Of a stretch of DNA of 64,000 bases, positions 42,939 to 50,915 are shown piece by piece (position 1 is the stretch's first letter; the number at the start of each line of letters is the position of its first letter). The notes under the pieces were generated by a model. That model searched no databases. It saw nothing but the letters and a program-made list of their open reading frames with translations, and was not told where the DNA came from. Both the position numbers and the translations under genes were made by a program. The stretch is from the NCBI RefSeq assembly GCF_011044495.1, contig NZ_CP049143.1:930001-994000 (forward strand). Reading direction: 5' to 3'. This DNA comes from Roseimicrobium sp. ORNL1. Its GTDB lineage: Bacteria > Verrucomicrobiota > Verrucomicrobiia > Verrucomicrobiales > Verrucomicrobiaceae.

Positions 42939-44363
42939 ATGAGTGGCGTTCATTCCATGCTTTCGACCTCTTCTTCCCCGGACACTGTGCTGAAGCACAC
43001 CACGTCCCGTTGTCCCGTTTGTCAGGCTGCCTGCCCCGCGCGTGTCGTGAGCCGCTGGGGCAGGGTGTACCTCCAGCGCACCTGTGCCACGCATGGGGAG
43101 TTCAGCGCGTGCCTGGCCAGTGACGAGCGTTTTTACTGGCTCGCACAGGGCAAGGAGGAAAATCGTGAGTGCTGCCCGGGTAGTGCCTGCTGCTCTGCGG
43201 ATGGTGCAGCTGCGGGCACGCTGGGACGGAACGCGGCCGGACACGGGACACAGCCTTTTGAAATGCTCTCCACCTGCCTGGCGCTGATTGAGATCGTCCA
43301 TTCCTGCAATCTCGCCTGTCCCACATGCTATGCGGATTCTCCCCTCGGCGCCGGTTCCAAGGTGAACGCAGTGCCCTTGGAAGACATCAAGCAGCGGATC
43401 CAGGGGGTGATTGATCGGAAGGGTGGGATTGAGATTCTGCAACTGAGCGGTGGCGAGCCCACCCTTCATCCCCATCTCTTCGAGCTCTGCGCGTGGATTA
43501 AAGAGCATCCGAAGATCGATTTTGTCCTGCTCAATACCAACGGTGTCCGGCTTGCGAAGGAACAGGAGTTTGCGCTTCGGTTGAGCGAAGTCTTTGGTGG
43601 TAGTGGAGTGCAGATCTATCTTCAGTTCGATGGGGTGCAGGAGCAGGGCCAGCGAACCCTGAGAGGGGCTGACTTGCGAACTCTGCGTGAGGAAGCCCTC
43701 GCCCAGTGCGCAGCCGCGGGTCTACCCGTGACACTGGCCATGACGGTCACGACGGAGAATCTTCCCTCCTTGTGGGAAGCGGTGCACTTCGGCCTGCAGA
43801 GGGAGGTAGTGCATGGCATCACCTTCCAGCCCGTCTTTGACAGCGGCCGACGAGCGGTCCCATCCGCAGCCGCTCGTGAAACTCAAGGTACGACGCACGG
43901 CAGTCTCCAGCGCCAGCGGCACGACCGGCTGAACACGGCGGATATTCTAAAAGCCGTGGTCGGGCAGAGCAGTGGACAGCTTCGCGTGGAGGACTTCACA
44001 CCACTGCCCTGTGGAGATCCGAACTGCGCCACCATCGGTTATCTCATCAGGCAGGGAGCACACGTTTGGCACGTGAGTGATTTCATGGACTTCACCAGAC
44101 TGCAGGGGTTCCTCCAGGATAAGATGCACTACACGCTGGAGGACCTGGCGCGCTGCGGTTGTGAGAACACGGACCTCGGTGAACTGCTGAAGACCCTTGA
44201 GCGCACCCGCAGCATGGCCTTCCGCATCATGGTAAAGCCGTTCATGGATTCCTGGACATGGGATGAGGATCGCATCGATCGCTGCTGTACCCATGTGATC
44301 CGGCCGGACGGCAAACTGGATTCCTTCTGCCGCTATTACAGCACCCAGGCGTCCGTCGTTTGA
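42939..44363 (+). CDS. Tes-like radical SAM protein (tetraether lipid synthase / TBTDM family)
   Basis: A 474-residue protein. The N-terminal rubredoxin-like site CPVC (25-28) plus TCATHGEF (Cys49, His52) is followed by TCLALIEIVHSCNLACPTCY with radical SAM Cys123, Cys127 and Cys130, then LQLSGGEPTLHPHLF. C-terminal cysteines occur in PCGDPNCATIGY, ARCGCENT and RCCTHVIRPDGKLDSFCRYY. This arrangement (CPxC...C..HG, T-LALIE-CNL-CP-C) is that of archaeal tetraether lipid synthase Tes/GDGT-MAS and its bacterial relatives, which join alkyl chains or methylate unactivated carbons. GGAAG lies before ATG 42939. The Lgt-like gene follows after 6 bp. Confidence 0.85.
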   Translation: MSGVHSMLSTSSSPDTVLKHTTSRCPVCQAACPARVVSRWGRVYLQRTCATHGEFSACLASDERFYWLAQGKEENRECCPGSACCSADGAAAGTLGRNAAGHGTQPFEMLSTCLALIEIVHSCNLACPTCYADSPLGAGSKVNAVPLEDIKQRIQGVIDRKGGIEILQLSGGEPTLHPHLFELCAWIKEHPKIDFVLLNTNGVRLAKEQEFALRLSEVFGGSGVQIYLQFDGVQEQGQRTLRGADLRTLREEALAQCAAAGLPVTLAMTVTTENLPSLWEAVHFGLQREVVHGITFQPVFDSGRRAVPSAAARETQGTTHGSLQRQRHDRLNTADILKAVVGQSSGQLRVEDFTPLPCGDPNCATIGYLIRQGAHVWHVSDFMDFTRLQGFLQDKMHYTLEDLARCGCENTDLGELLKTLERTRSMAFRIMVKPFMDSWTWDEDRIDRCCTHVIRPDGKLDSFCRYYSTQASVV

Positions 44364-44369
44364 TTCGCC

Positions 44370-45101
44370 ATGCCGCCGCCTCCTCATTGGTCAGACGCAC
44401 TGCTGGCGGGCTCCTATCGTTGGTTGATGGTCGCGGCCATCCTCATGAGTGCGGGCTGGTGGTACTTCCGCAACCGGCGGGATCCTGACCTGATGGTAGT
44501 CTACCTCGGTGCGCTCGGGGGTGCCTTTCTGGGAGCGAAGATGGCCTATCTTTTCGCGGAGGGCTGGCGGGACTGGCCGCTCCCGGATCGTTGGTTCCGG
44601 CTGGCCACGGGGAAGAGCGTGCTGGGTGGTCTACTCGGTGGCTATGCTGGTGTGGAGGGGATGAAATGGCTGGCAGGTTACCGCAAGAGCACGGGGGACC
44701 TTTTTGCCATCATTGCCCCGTTGGGCATCGCCGCTGGGCGTGTGGGCTGCGTGTTGCAGGGGTGTTGTCAGGGAAGGGTTCTCACACGCTTGCGCCCTGG
44801 CGCTTTCGTGGACGCCGCTGCGCTGCCCGCGCGATGGCCCGCTGCCGAGGTGGAGTTTGCATTCCAGCTCATCATGGTTGCCGTGCTCATGATCTTGCGC
44901 GCCAAATCGCTCTGTCGTGGGAGATTGTTTTTTCTCTATTTGTTTGTGTACGGCCTCTTTCGCTTTGGCCACGAATGGATGCGGGAAACTCCCGTGATGC
45001 GAGGCGGTCTGAGCGGTTACCAATGGATCGCGCTTGCCATGGCCGGCATCGGCGGATGGATGTTTTTTCGGCGTGCCCGGAGGCCTGTGGAGGTGGTGTA
45101 A
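44370..45101 (+). CDS. Lgt-like integral membrane protein (prolipoprotein diacylglyceryl transferase superfamily)
   Basis: A 243-residue protein with about seven hydrophobic helices. Lgt-type elements: SVLGGLLGGYAG (where true Lgt has a His before GGL), GRVGCVLQGCCQG at 123-135 (Arg124 kept, Asn replaced by Cys), WPAAEVEFAF and YGLFRFGHEWMRE (compare GRFxxEFFRE). The changes show it is not a canonical lipoprotein Lgt but a member of the GCCxG branch. Coupled to the Tes-like gene, it may transfer or modify a glycerolipid (inference). Confidence 0.82.
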   Translation: MPPPPHWSDALLAGSYRWLMVAAILMSAGWWYFRNRRDPDLMVVYLGALGGAFLGAKMAYLFAEGWRDWPLPDRWFRLATGKSVLGGLLGGYAGVEGMKWLAGYRKSTGDLFAIIAPLGIAAGRVGCVLQGCCQGRVLTRLRPGAFVDAAALPARWPAAEVEFAFQLIMVAVLMILRAKSLCRGRLFFLYLFVYGLFRFGHEWMRETPVMRGGLSGYQWIALAMAGIGGWMFFRRARRPVEVV

Positions 45102-45217
45102 AAAGTCTGGAGACCCTTCAAGTCCAGAGCCGTCAGGGTTTGGAAAGATGCATGAGAATCTACCGGGGCCGTCTTGTCTGTTGACTCCCGCCCCGCGCCC
45201 GCTCAGTTGCACGCCCC

Positions 45218-45598
45218 ATGCAAATCATCTCCGCACCCAACGCTCCCGCCGCTGTCGGCCCCTACTCCCAGGCCGTGCGTACGGGCAATCTCCTCTTCTG
45301 CTCCGGCCAGATCCCGATCGACCCGGCCACCGGCAAGATCGAAGCCACCGACGTGGAAGGCCAGGCCCTGCAGGTCATCGCCAACATCAAGGCCGTGCTC
45401 GCCGGCGCAGGTCTCACCATCCAGAACGTGGTGAAGTCCACCATGTTCCTTCAGGACATGGCCGATTTCCCCAAGGTGAACCCCATCTATGAAGCCGGCT
45501 ACGAAGGCCACAAGCCCGCCCGCTCCACCATCCAGGTGGCGAAGCTTCCTCTCGGCTCCTTGGTCGAGATCGAAGTGATCGCTGAGTTCGCCAGCTAG
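45218..45598 (+). CDS. ridA: RidA family enamine/imine deaminase
   Basis: A 126-residue RidA protein of standard length: GPYSQAVRTGNLLFCSGQIP, the trimer-core VVKSTMFLQDMADFPKVNPI, and the active-site Arg in PARSTIQVAKLPLGSLVEIE. RidA hydrolyses reactive 2-aminoacrylate and related imines in the cytoplasm. Monocistronic by appearance; a 9-bp stem hairpin without a T tract follows at 45617. Confidence 0.95.
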   Translation: MQIISAPNAPAAVGPYSQAVRTGNLLFCSGQIPIDPATGKIEATDVEGQALQVIANIKAVLAGAGLTIQNVVKSTMFLQDMADFPKVNPIYEAGYEGHKPARSTIQVAKLPLGSLVEIEVIAEFAS

Positions 45599-45616
45599 TC
45601 CCTCTGGCTGCAATCT

Positions 45617-45648
45617 GGGAGCATGCATCTTTGGTGATACATGCTCCC
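45617..45648 (+). other. 9-bp stem hairpin after ridA
   Basis: GGGAGCATG (45617-45625) and CATGCTCCC (45640-45648) with a 14-base loop. No T run follows. It lies between ridA and the propeller gene, whose ATG is about 50 bp downstream; role unknown. Confidence 0.45.
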
Positions 45649-45700
45649 GTGCAAGACGGGACAACGGCGATTCGTTGGCATGGAAATACCCGGTCCCACC

Positions 45701-47269
45701 ATGCTGCGCCGCATTGCCCCCCTTGCTGTAATCTCGTGCTTGTCCGCTGCCACACTCCACGCGGAGTGGAATCAATGGCGTGGCTCGCAGCGCAACGGCG
45801 TCAGCGATGACTCCACGCCGATAGCCGGTTCGCTTCCTGAGGGCAGCCTCACACCCATCTGGGAGAGTGGTACCATCCCTAGTGATCACGATGGCGGCCA
45901 CAGCAGTCCCGTGGTCAGCGGCGGTCGCGTTTATCTGAGTGTGGTGTGGCACACACGCGTGCCATCCGAGACGCGTCTCATCGATGAGGAAGTCGTGAGT
46001 GCCGTGGGGCATCGCGGTACCAACCAACTCGGTCCGGAGCTCACGAAGAAGATGGAGGACGCGCGCAAGAGCCGTCCCGGCAGCACGCGCGGCACGGCGC
46101 TCGATGAAGCGGCGAAGAAGTGGGTGGATGACAACTTCAACGAAGAGCAGAAACTCGTGCTCGGCACCTGGGCCGAGCAGCGCTTCAAGCAGGGGAAAAA
46201 CGCCATTGATGTCGAACTCCTCGACAAGGTGGCCAAGCGCCAGAACAAGCCCTTCGCCAATGCCGCTGAGATGATGACCTGGGCTGAAGCGGAGTTTCCA
46301 GATGCCGCCGTGCGTGAGCGCATCCTCAAGGCGATTCCAGACACGTTGAAAGTCGGTCGTGACACAATCGTGTGCCTCGATGGTCAAACCGGGAAGGAAC
46401 TGTGGAAGTTTGAGCACGAGGGCCAACCCACCGGTCGCCGCACCTCTGGCACTCCCGCCGTGGTAGATGGCAAGGTGTACGCCGTCGGCAGCACCCATCT
46501 CTATGCCGTGGATGCGGAGAAGGGCTCGCTCGTCTGGAAGACGGAACTCAAGCCTGCCGGTGCAGGCAGTTCACCACTGGTGAATGACGACAAGGTGTAC
46601 GTCATGGCTGGTGGTCTCATGTGTGTGGAAGCCGCCACGGGAAAGTCCCTCTGGACCAGCAAGGACGTGAAGGGGGACACCGCCAGTCCCATTCTCTGGA
46701 AGACCAGCGACGGCAAGACCACCCTGGTGTGCAACGCCAACAAGGGACTTATCGGCCTTGATCCCACCACGGGTGAGAAGCGTTGGGAAGTGGAGGGCGG
46801 CGGCCAGTCATCCCCGGTGATTGAGGGAGACCACCTTGTGATCTTCAGCGGCACCCAAGATGTGGGACTGCGTTGCTATCTCGCGCAGAAGGATGCCGCG
46901 CCCAAAACGCTCTGGTCCCACTGGTGGATGTCACGTCGCTACACGGGCTCACCCATCATCCACGAAGGTCACGTGTACCTCATGTGCGGTGGCAAACACC
47001 AGTGTGTGAGCCTTGCCGATGGCAAGGTGAAGTGGCAGGAAGACGTGGAGAGCACCATCACCTCACCCCTGTTGGTGGATGGAAAGATCCTCAGCATCGA
47101 GCAGAACGGCATCTTCCTCCGCCTCATCAAGGCGGACCCCACAAGTTACCAACTTCTCGGCCGTGCCAAGGTCGAGGCCATGTGGTGTCCTACACCAGCC
47201 CCCTACGACGGACGTCTCATCGTCCGCCGCAAGGACAAGGTCGTCTGCTTCGACCTGCGGCAGAAATAA
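45701..47269 (+). CDS. Exported PQQ-type beta-propeller protein
   Basis: A 522-residue protein: signal peptide (RRIAPLAVISCLSAATLHA), then WNQWRGSQRNGVSDDSTP (typical WxxWRGxxxxG opening of Planctomycetes/Verrucomicrobia PQQ-like proteins). A helical insertion (ELTKKMEDARKSRPG; AAKKWVDDNFNEEQKL) sits between blade 1 and the rest, and several tryptophan-docking blades follow (GQTGKELWKFEHEG, DAEKGSLVWKTELKP, DPTTGEKRWEVEGGG). Enzymatic PQQ site not evident, so it may be a binding scaffold. Start ATG 45701 opens the signal. Periplasmic. Confidence 0.87.
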   Translation: MLRRIAPLAVISCLSAATLHAEWNQWRGSQRNGVSDDSTPIAGSLPEGSLTPIWESGTIPSDHDGGHSSPVVSGGRVYLSVVWHTRVPSETRLIDEEVVSAVGHRGTNQLGPELTKKMEDARKSRPGSTRGTALDEAAKKWVDDNFNEEQKLVLGTWAEQRFKQGKNAIDVELLDKVAKRQNKPFANAAEMMTWAEAEFPDAAVRERILKAIPDTLKVGRDTIVCLDGQTGKELWKFEHEGQPTGRRTSGTPAVVDGKVYAVGSTHLYAVDAEKGSLVWKTELKPAGAGSSPLVNDDKVYVMAGGLMCVEAATGKSLWTSKDVKGDTASPILWKTSDGKTTLVCNANKGLIGLDPTTGEKRWEVEGGGQSSPVIEGDHLVIFSGTQDVGLRCYLAQKDAAPKTLWSHWWMSRRYTGSPIIHEGHVYLMCGGKHQCVSLADGKVKWQEDVESTITSPLLVDGKILSIEQNGIFLRLIKADPTSYQLLGRAKVEAMWCPTPAPYDGRLIVRRKDKVVCFDLRQK

Positions 47270-47275
47270 CCGGCC

Positions 47276-47300
47276 AAGGAGCGCGGCCTTTCCAGGCCGC
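47276..47300. repeat. Half copy of the GGAGCG hairpin element (element D)
   Basis: AAGGAGCG overlapping a perfect 7-4-7 hairpin GCGGCCT-TTCC-AGGCCGC. It matches the left arm of element B (24321); no right arm is present before the PepSY stop at 47322. It lies between the convergent propeller and PepSY genes and may be used as a terminator-like structure. Confidence 0.65.
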
Positions 47301-47321
47301 ATGGTGTACGCTTACTTCCGT

Positions 47322-48485
47322 TCACGCATCCTGCACACGCCGCGCGGCCAGCTCCGTGACTTCCTCGCGCGTGTCTGATGTCACCGAGGCCTTGCCGGAG
47401 ACTTTCTTCTTCCGTGTGGGATTCCGCCGCTTCCGCCACATGATGAAACCCGTCACCGCAAGCACGCCAGGCGTCAGTCCACCGATGCACCAGAGGATCT
47501 TCACCGGCAGGCCACCGAAGTTCCCGAAGTGCAGCGGACGGAAGGTGTCTTCCACCTTTTCCCACACACTTCCCTGTCTCAGGTCCTTGGCTTCCTTCAG
47601 CTCTCCCGTCTGCTGGTCAAACATCACGCTGCTGCCGTAGGGACTGGTCAGGATGCCAGTTCCAGCTTGTCCAACGATCGTGATGCCCAGCTCAGGAGCC
47701 GACGGCAGCGAAACGGCACTCGCGTTGAATCCGGGAATCGTCCCCTGCGCTTTCTTCAGCAGCGCCTCCATCGAGATCGTGTCCGCATAGTGCGACTTCG
47801 TGATGTACTGCGGCTGCTCACCCTCGGGCGCTTCCTCTTCCCACAGGTGACCGATGATGTGTCGCAGATTCCACCAGCCGCCGGTGAAGCCCAGGATGAG
47901 ATTGAAGGCCACAGAGGTGATGCCCACCATCTTGTGGAAGTCCGAGAAGAAGATGCGCGCACTCCGGCCCCAGCGCAGTAGGAAGAGCGTCTTCCAGAAG
48001 CCGCGGTAGAGCCACACACCTGTGATGCCCAGGAAGAAGAGCATGGCGCCAAAAACACCGGCAATGAACTCACCCACGTGGTCCGCGAGGAAACTATAGT
48101 GCAGCGAGAGCGCCAAGCCTGTGATGGTGTCTTCGCGTTCCATCGGACCGGCGAGCAGTTCGCCCGTGTAGGGATTGACGGTGATGCCCTTCCAGATCTC
48201 CGTGCCGTGGACCACCACATAGACGTAGTCGGCGCGGTCCGACTCTCTGGCCATGTCCCACCACATGATCTCATGGCCAGGGACTGCCTTCTTGGCAGAG
48301 GCCAGCAGGACATCAAAGGGCAACCTCTCGCGACCCGCCGGATCGGCTTTCACCATCTGGGGGAAGAGCACGCCATCCAGCTCGTCCTTGAACACCAACA
48401 CGCTGCCCGTGAGGCCGATGAGAATCAAGCCGAGCCCGGCGATCAGGCCAAGCCACGAGTGGAGGAAGAACAGACGGCGCTTCAT
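47322..48485 (-). CDS. PepSY-associated transmembrane protein
   Basis: A 387-residue membrane protein with the PepSY_TM layout: first helix HSWLGLIAGLGLILIGLTGSVL followed by FKDELDGVLFP, periplasmic PepSY regions (ITVNPYTGELLAGPMEREDT; MFDQQTGELKEAKDL), LHYSFLADHVGEFIAGVFGAML, DFHKMVGITSVAFNLILGF and a last helix LTPGVLAVTGFIMWRKRRN. Histidines in the helices could bind haem. Such proteins commonly act with siderophore receptors, probably in ferric reduction. A Fur-like site lies 27 bp upstream of the ATG. Confidence 0.9.
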   Translation of the reverse strand: MKRRLFFLHSWLGLIAGLGLILIGLTGSVLVFKDELDGVLFPQMVKADPAGRERLPFDVLLASAKKAVPGHEIMWWDMARESDRADYVYVVVHGTEIWKGITVNPYTGELLAGPMEREDTITGLALSLHYSFLADHVGEFIAGVFGAMLFFLGITGVWLYRGFWKTLFLLRWGRSARIFFSDFHKMVGITSVAFNLILGFTGGWWNLRHIIGHLWEEEAPEGEQPQYITKSHYADTISMEALLKKAQGTIPGFNASAVSLPSAPELGITIVGQAGTGILTSPYGSSVMFDQQTGELKEAKDLRQGSVWEKVEDTFRPLHFGNFGGLPVKILWCIGGLTPGVLAVTGFIMWRKRRNPTRKKKVSGKASVTSDTREEVTELAARRVQDA

Positions 48486-48511
48486 GAGGGGGATGTCCTT
48501 CTTAGCTCATT

Positions 48512-48526
48512 TGAAATTAAGTCTCA
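48512..48526 (-). promoter_or_regulatory. Candidate Fur-like box before the PepSY gene
   Basis: TGAAATT-A-AGTCTCA, read on minus as TGAGACT-T-AATTTCA, matches the 7-1-7 Fur consensus TGAGAATnATTCTCA at about 11 of 14 positions. It is centred about 35 bp before the PepSY start. Weak on its own; supported by the clearer site at 54050. Confidence 0.4.
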
Positions 48527-48665
48527 ATAGCAACGTCGGGCAAGTGTGCGTGGAAAGTGGTCCGCCGAGGCTCGGCGATCAGGTCAGAGCACCACGCGTG
48601 TCCTTCGCGAGTCTCCCCAAGAGCTCACTTTGATGCCTCGGAAGCCGCGAGGACGACTCGGCTCT

Positions 48666-49460
48666 TCACGAAACCCTTCGCTTTTGCCGTAGCGCCATCA
48701 CGATGGCCACAACGCCCGCCGCCCCTGCCAGCACCAGCAAGATGCCAGGAGGCAGGGACAGGCTCTTTTCCATCGTGATGCTCGTCGAAGCTGTCTCGGC
48801 AGTGCCATCGTCGTCGCCTTCCGTGCTCGCGCCGTTGTTCCCTTTCAGCCCGGTTTCGATCTTCAGATCTTGGGAGGGAGAAAGTGACACGTGCTGCATC
48901 TTCCCATCCGCCTGCTTCACGCCGAAGAGATACGTGACATGCCAGGGATGCCCACCCGTCACGGAGAACTCCCGGAGCATGTTCTGCCGCAGCGTGACTT
49001 CTGCTGGTTTCAGGTCATCATACGTGTACCGCAGTTGAAATCGATACTTCGTCTGGCTGGGTGAGCTGTACGCGGCAGGCGGTGTGGTTTCCAGGACGCG
49101 CCCCGTCAGCTTTTCACCGCCCGCGCGGACTTCGAAATGACTCGTAAGGTACTGCTCATGCTTGCTCACCGCTGCTGCGATGGCATCCGCATCGAATCCA
49201 CCCTGCTCTTCATCACGCAGTCCATGCACCAGGAGAATTTCACGGAGTGCCACCTCGGTGTTCACCAGCATGGCATCGTCTGTGAAGGTGATGCGCGCAG
49301 TGTTCAGGATGCCCGAGTGCGCGTGCAAGGCTGGCACCACCAGCATGCAGGTAGCGGTCACAAGAGCGGCAAATGGGAGGCTTCTCAGCACAACAGAGAA
49401 ACGCTCACCGCAGTGCGCCGCGGATGCAACGCCGATTTCTGCGATTGAGAAATCCTGCAC
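48666..49460 (-). CDS. Exported hypothetical protein with C-terminal membrane anchor
   Basis: A 264-residue protein starting at a GTG that overlaps the DUF1501 stop by one base (TAGTG). The signal sequence LRSLPFAALVTATCMLVVPALHAH is followed by SGILNTARITFTDDAMLVNTEVALREI and beta strands (YRFQLRYTYDDLKPAEVTLR; HPWHVTYLFGVKQ). It ends with one membrane helix (LPPGILLVLAGAAGVVAIVMAL) and a basic tail. No named family. Coupling to DUF1501 suggests a shared envelope role. Confidence 0.75.
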   Translation of the reverse strand: MQDFSIAEIGVASAAHCGERFSVVLRSLPFAALVTATCMLVVPALHAHSGILNTARITFTDDAMLVNTEVALREILLVHGLRDEEQGGFDADAIAAAVSKHEQYLTSHFEVRAGGEKLTGRVLETTPPAAYSSPSQTKYRFQLRYTYDDLKPAEVTLRQNMLREFSVTGGHPWHVTYLFGVKQADGKMQHVSLSPSQDLKIETGLKGNNGASTEGDDDGTAETASTSITMEKSLSLPPGILLVLAGAAGVVAIVMALRQKRRVS

Positions 49461-50911
49461 TACGCCAGCACCGGCTTCACCACGTGGCCGTGCACATCTG
49501 TCAGTCGGAACTGCCTTCCTTGGAATCGGAAGGTGAAGCGCTCGTGGTCGATGCCCAGCAGGTGCATCACCGTCGCCTGGAAGTCGTGCACATGCACTTT
49601 GTCCGTCACCGCGTTGAAGCCGAACTCATCTGTCGCCCCGTGACTCATGCCCGGCTTCACACCACCGCCCGCCATCCATAGCGTGAAGCCGTACGGATGG
49701 TGGTCGCGACCCCACTGGGCTGTCTCGGAGATCTTGCCCTGCAAGAACGGCGTGCGGCCAAACTCACCACCCCAGATGACCAGCGTGTCCTCCAGCAGGC
49801 CGCGTTGCTTCAGGTCCTTCACCAGTGCTGCGCTGGGCGCATCCGTGTCCTGGCACTGGATCTTGAGCTGCGTGTTCAGGTTGCGATGCTGGTCCCACCC
49901 GGCATGCATGAGCTGGGTGAAGCGCACGCCGCGCTCGGCAAGCCGTCGCGCCATGAGGCAGTTGTACGCATAGCTGCCCTGCTTCATCACATCCGGACCA
50001 TACATGTCGAGGATGTGCTTCGGCTCCTTCGAAAAGTCCGTGAGCTCCGGCACACTCGCCTGCATGCGGTACGCCATCTCATATTGCGAAATGCGTGTGG
50101 CGATTTCTGGATCGCCCGACTGCGCGAGCTTCATCTCATTGAGCTGCGCCAGATCATCCAGAAGACCGCGCCGTACCGAGCGGCTCATGCCTTCTGGATT
50201 ACTCAGGTACAGCACAGGATCTCCGCTGCCGCGGAATTTCACCCCTTGATACTTCGAGGGCAGGAAGCCACTGCCCCAGTAGAAGTCATAGAAGATCTGC
50301 CCGCAGGACGCCTCTGTGTCACGCGAGGTCATCACCACAAAGGAGGGCATGTCATTGGAGTCACTGCCCAGTCCATAGCTCAACCACGAGCCCATGCTCG
50401 GTCGCCCCGCCTGCTCGCTGCCTGTGAGGAAGAAGGTGATCGCGGGCGCATGGTTCACCGCCTCTGTGTGCATCGACTTGATGAAGCACAGGTCATCCGC
50501 AATCGCCGCCGTGTGCGGCATGAAGTCACTCACCCACGCGCCGCTCTGTCCATGCTGCGCGAAGTTCGTGATGTTACTCAGCACTGGCCGCTCGGTCTGA
50601 TTTCCCGTCATCGTGCTGAAGCGGCGTCCGCCCACCACCTCATCCGGGATTTGCTTCCCGTGCCACTCCTTGAGTTTTGGCTTGTAGTCGAAGAGCTCCA
50701 CATGCGCCGGCGCCCCATTTTGCAGCAGGTAGATCACCCGCTTCGCCTTCGGCGCGAAATGCGGCAGTACCGGCGCAAGCTTATCCGGCAGGGTCGCAAA
50801 TCCATCCCGCGTGAGTAGTGAACCCAGCGCTGCCGCCCCAAGCCCGTGCGCCGCCTTCCCAAACAGGGCACGGCGGGTCAAGCTGAGACGATGTGATGCA
50901 AACGGATCCAT
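49460..50911 (-). CDS. DUF1501 family Tat-exported protein
   Basis: A 483-residue protein with a Tat signal (SLTRRALFGKAAHGLGAAAL). DUF1501 hallmarks follow: VIYLLQNGAPAHVELFDYKP, a late DTLVIWGGEFGRTPF and WGRDHHPYGFTLWMAGGGVK, ending with HDFQATVMHLLGIDHERFTF. The fold is related to alkaline phosphatase/sulfatase, but its activity is unknown. It lies 4 bp after the DUF1549/DUF1553 gene, the usual partnership in Planctomycetes and Verrucomicrobia. Confidence 0.93.
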   Translation of the reverse strand: MDPFASHRLSLTRRALFGKAAHGLGAAALGSLLTRDGFATLPDKLAPVLPHFAPKAKRVIYLLQNGAPAHVELFDYKPKLKEWHGKQIPDEVVGGRRFSTMTGNQTERPVLSNITNFAQHGQSGAWVSDFMPHTAAIADDLCFIKSMHTEAVNHAPAITFFLTGSEQAGRPSMGSWLSYGLGSDSNDMPSFVVMTSRDTEASCGQIFYDFYWGSGFLPSKYQGVKFRGSGDPVLYLSNPEGMSRSVRRGLLDDLAQLNEMKLAQSGDPEIATRISQYEMAYRMQASVPELTDFSKEPKHILDMYGPDVMKQGSYAYNCLMARRLAERGVRFTQLMHAGWDQHRNLNTQLKIQCQDTDAPSAALVKDLKQRGLLEDTLVIWGGEFGRTPFLQGKISETAQWGRDHHPYGFTLWMAGGGVKPGMSHGATDEFGFNAVTDKVHVHDFQATVMHLLGIDHERFTFRFQGRQFRLTDVHGHVVKPVLA

Positions 50912-50915
50912 GGTT

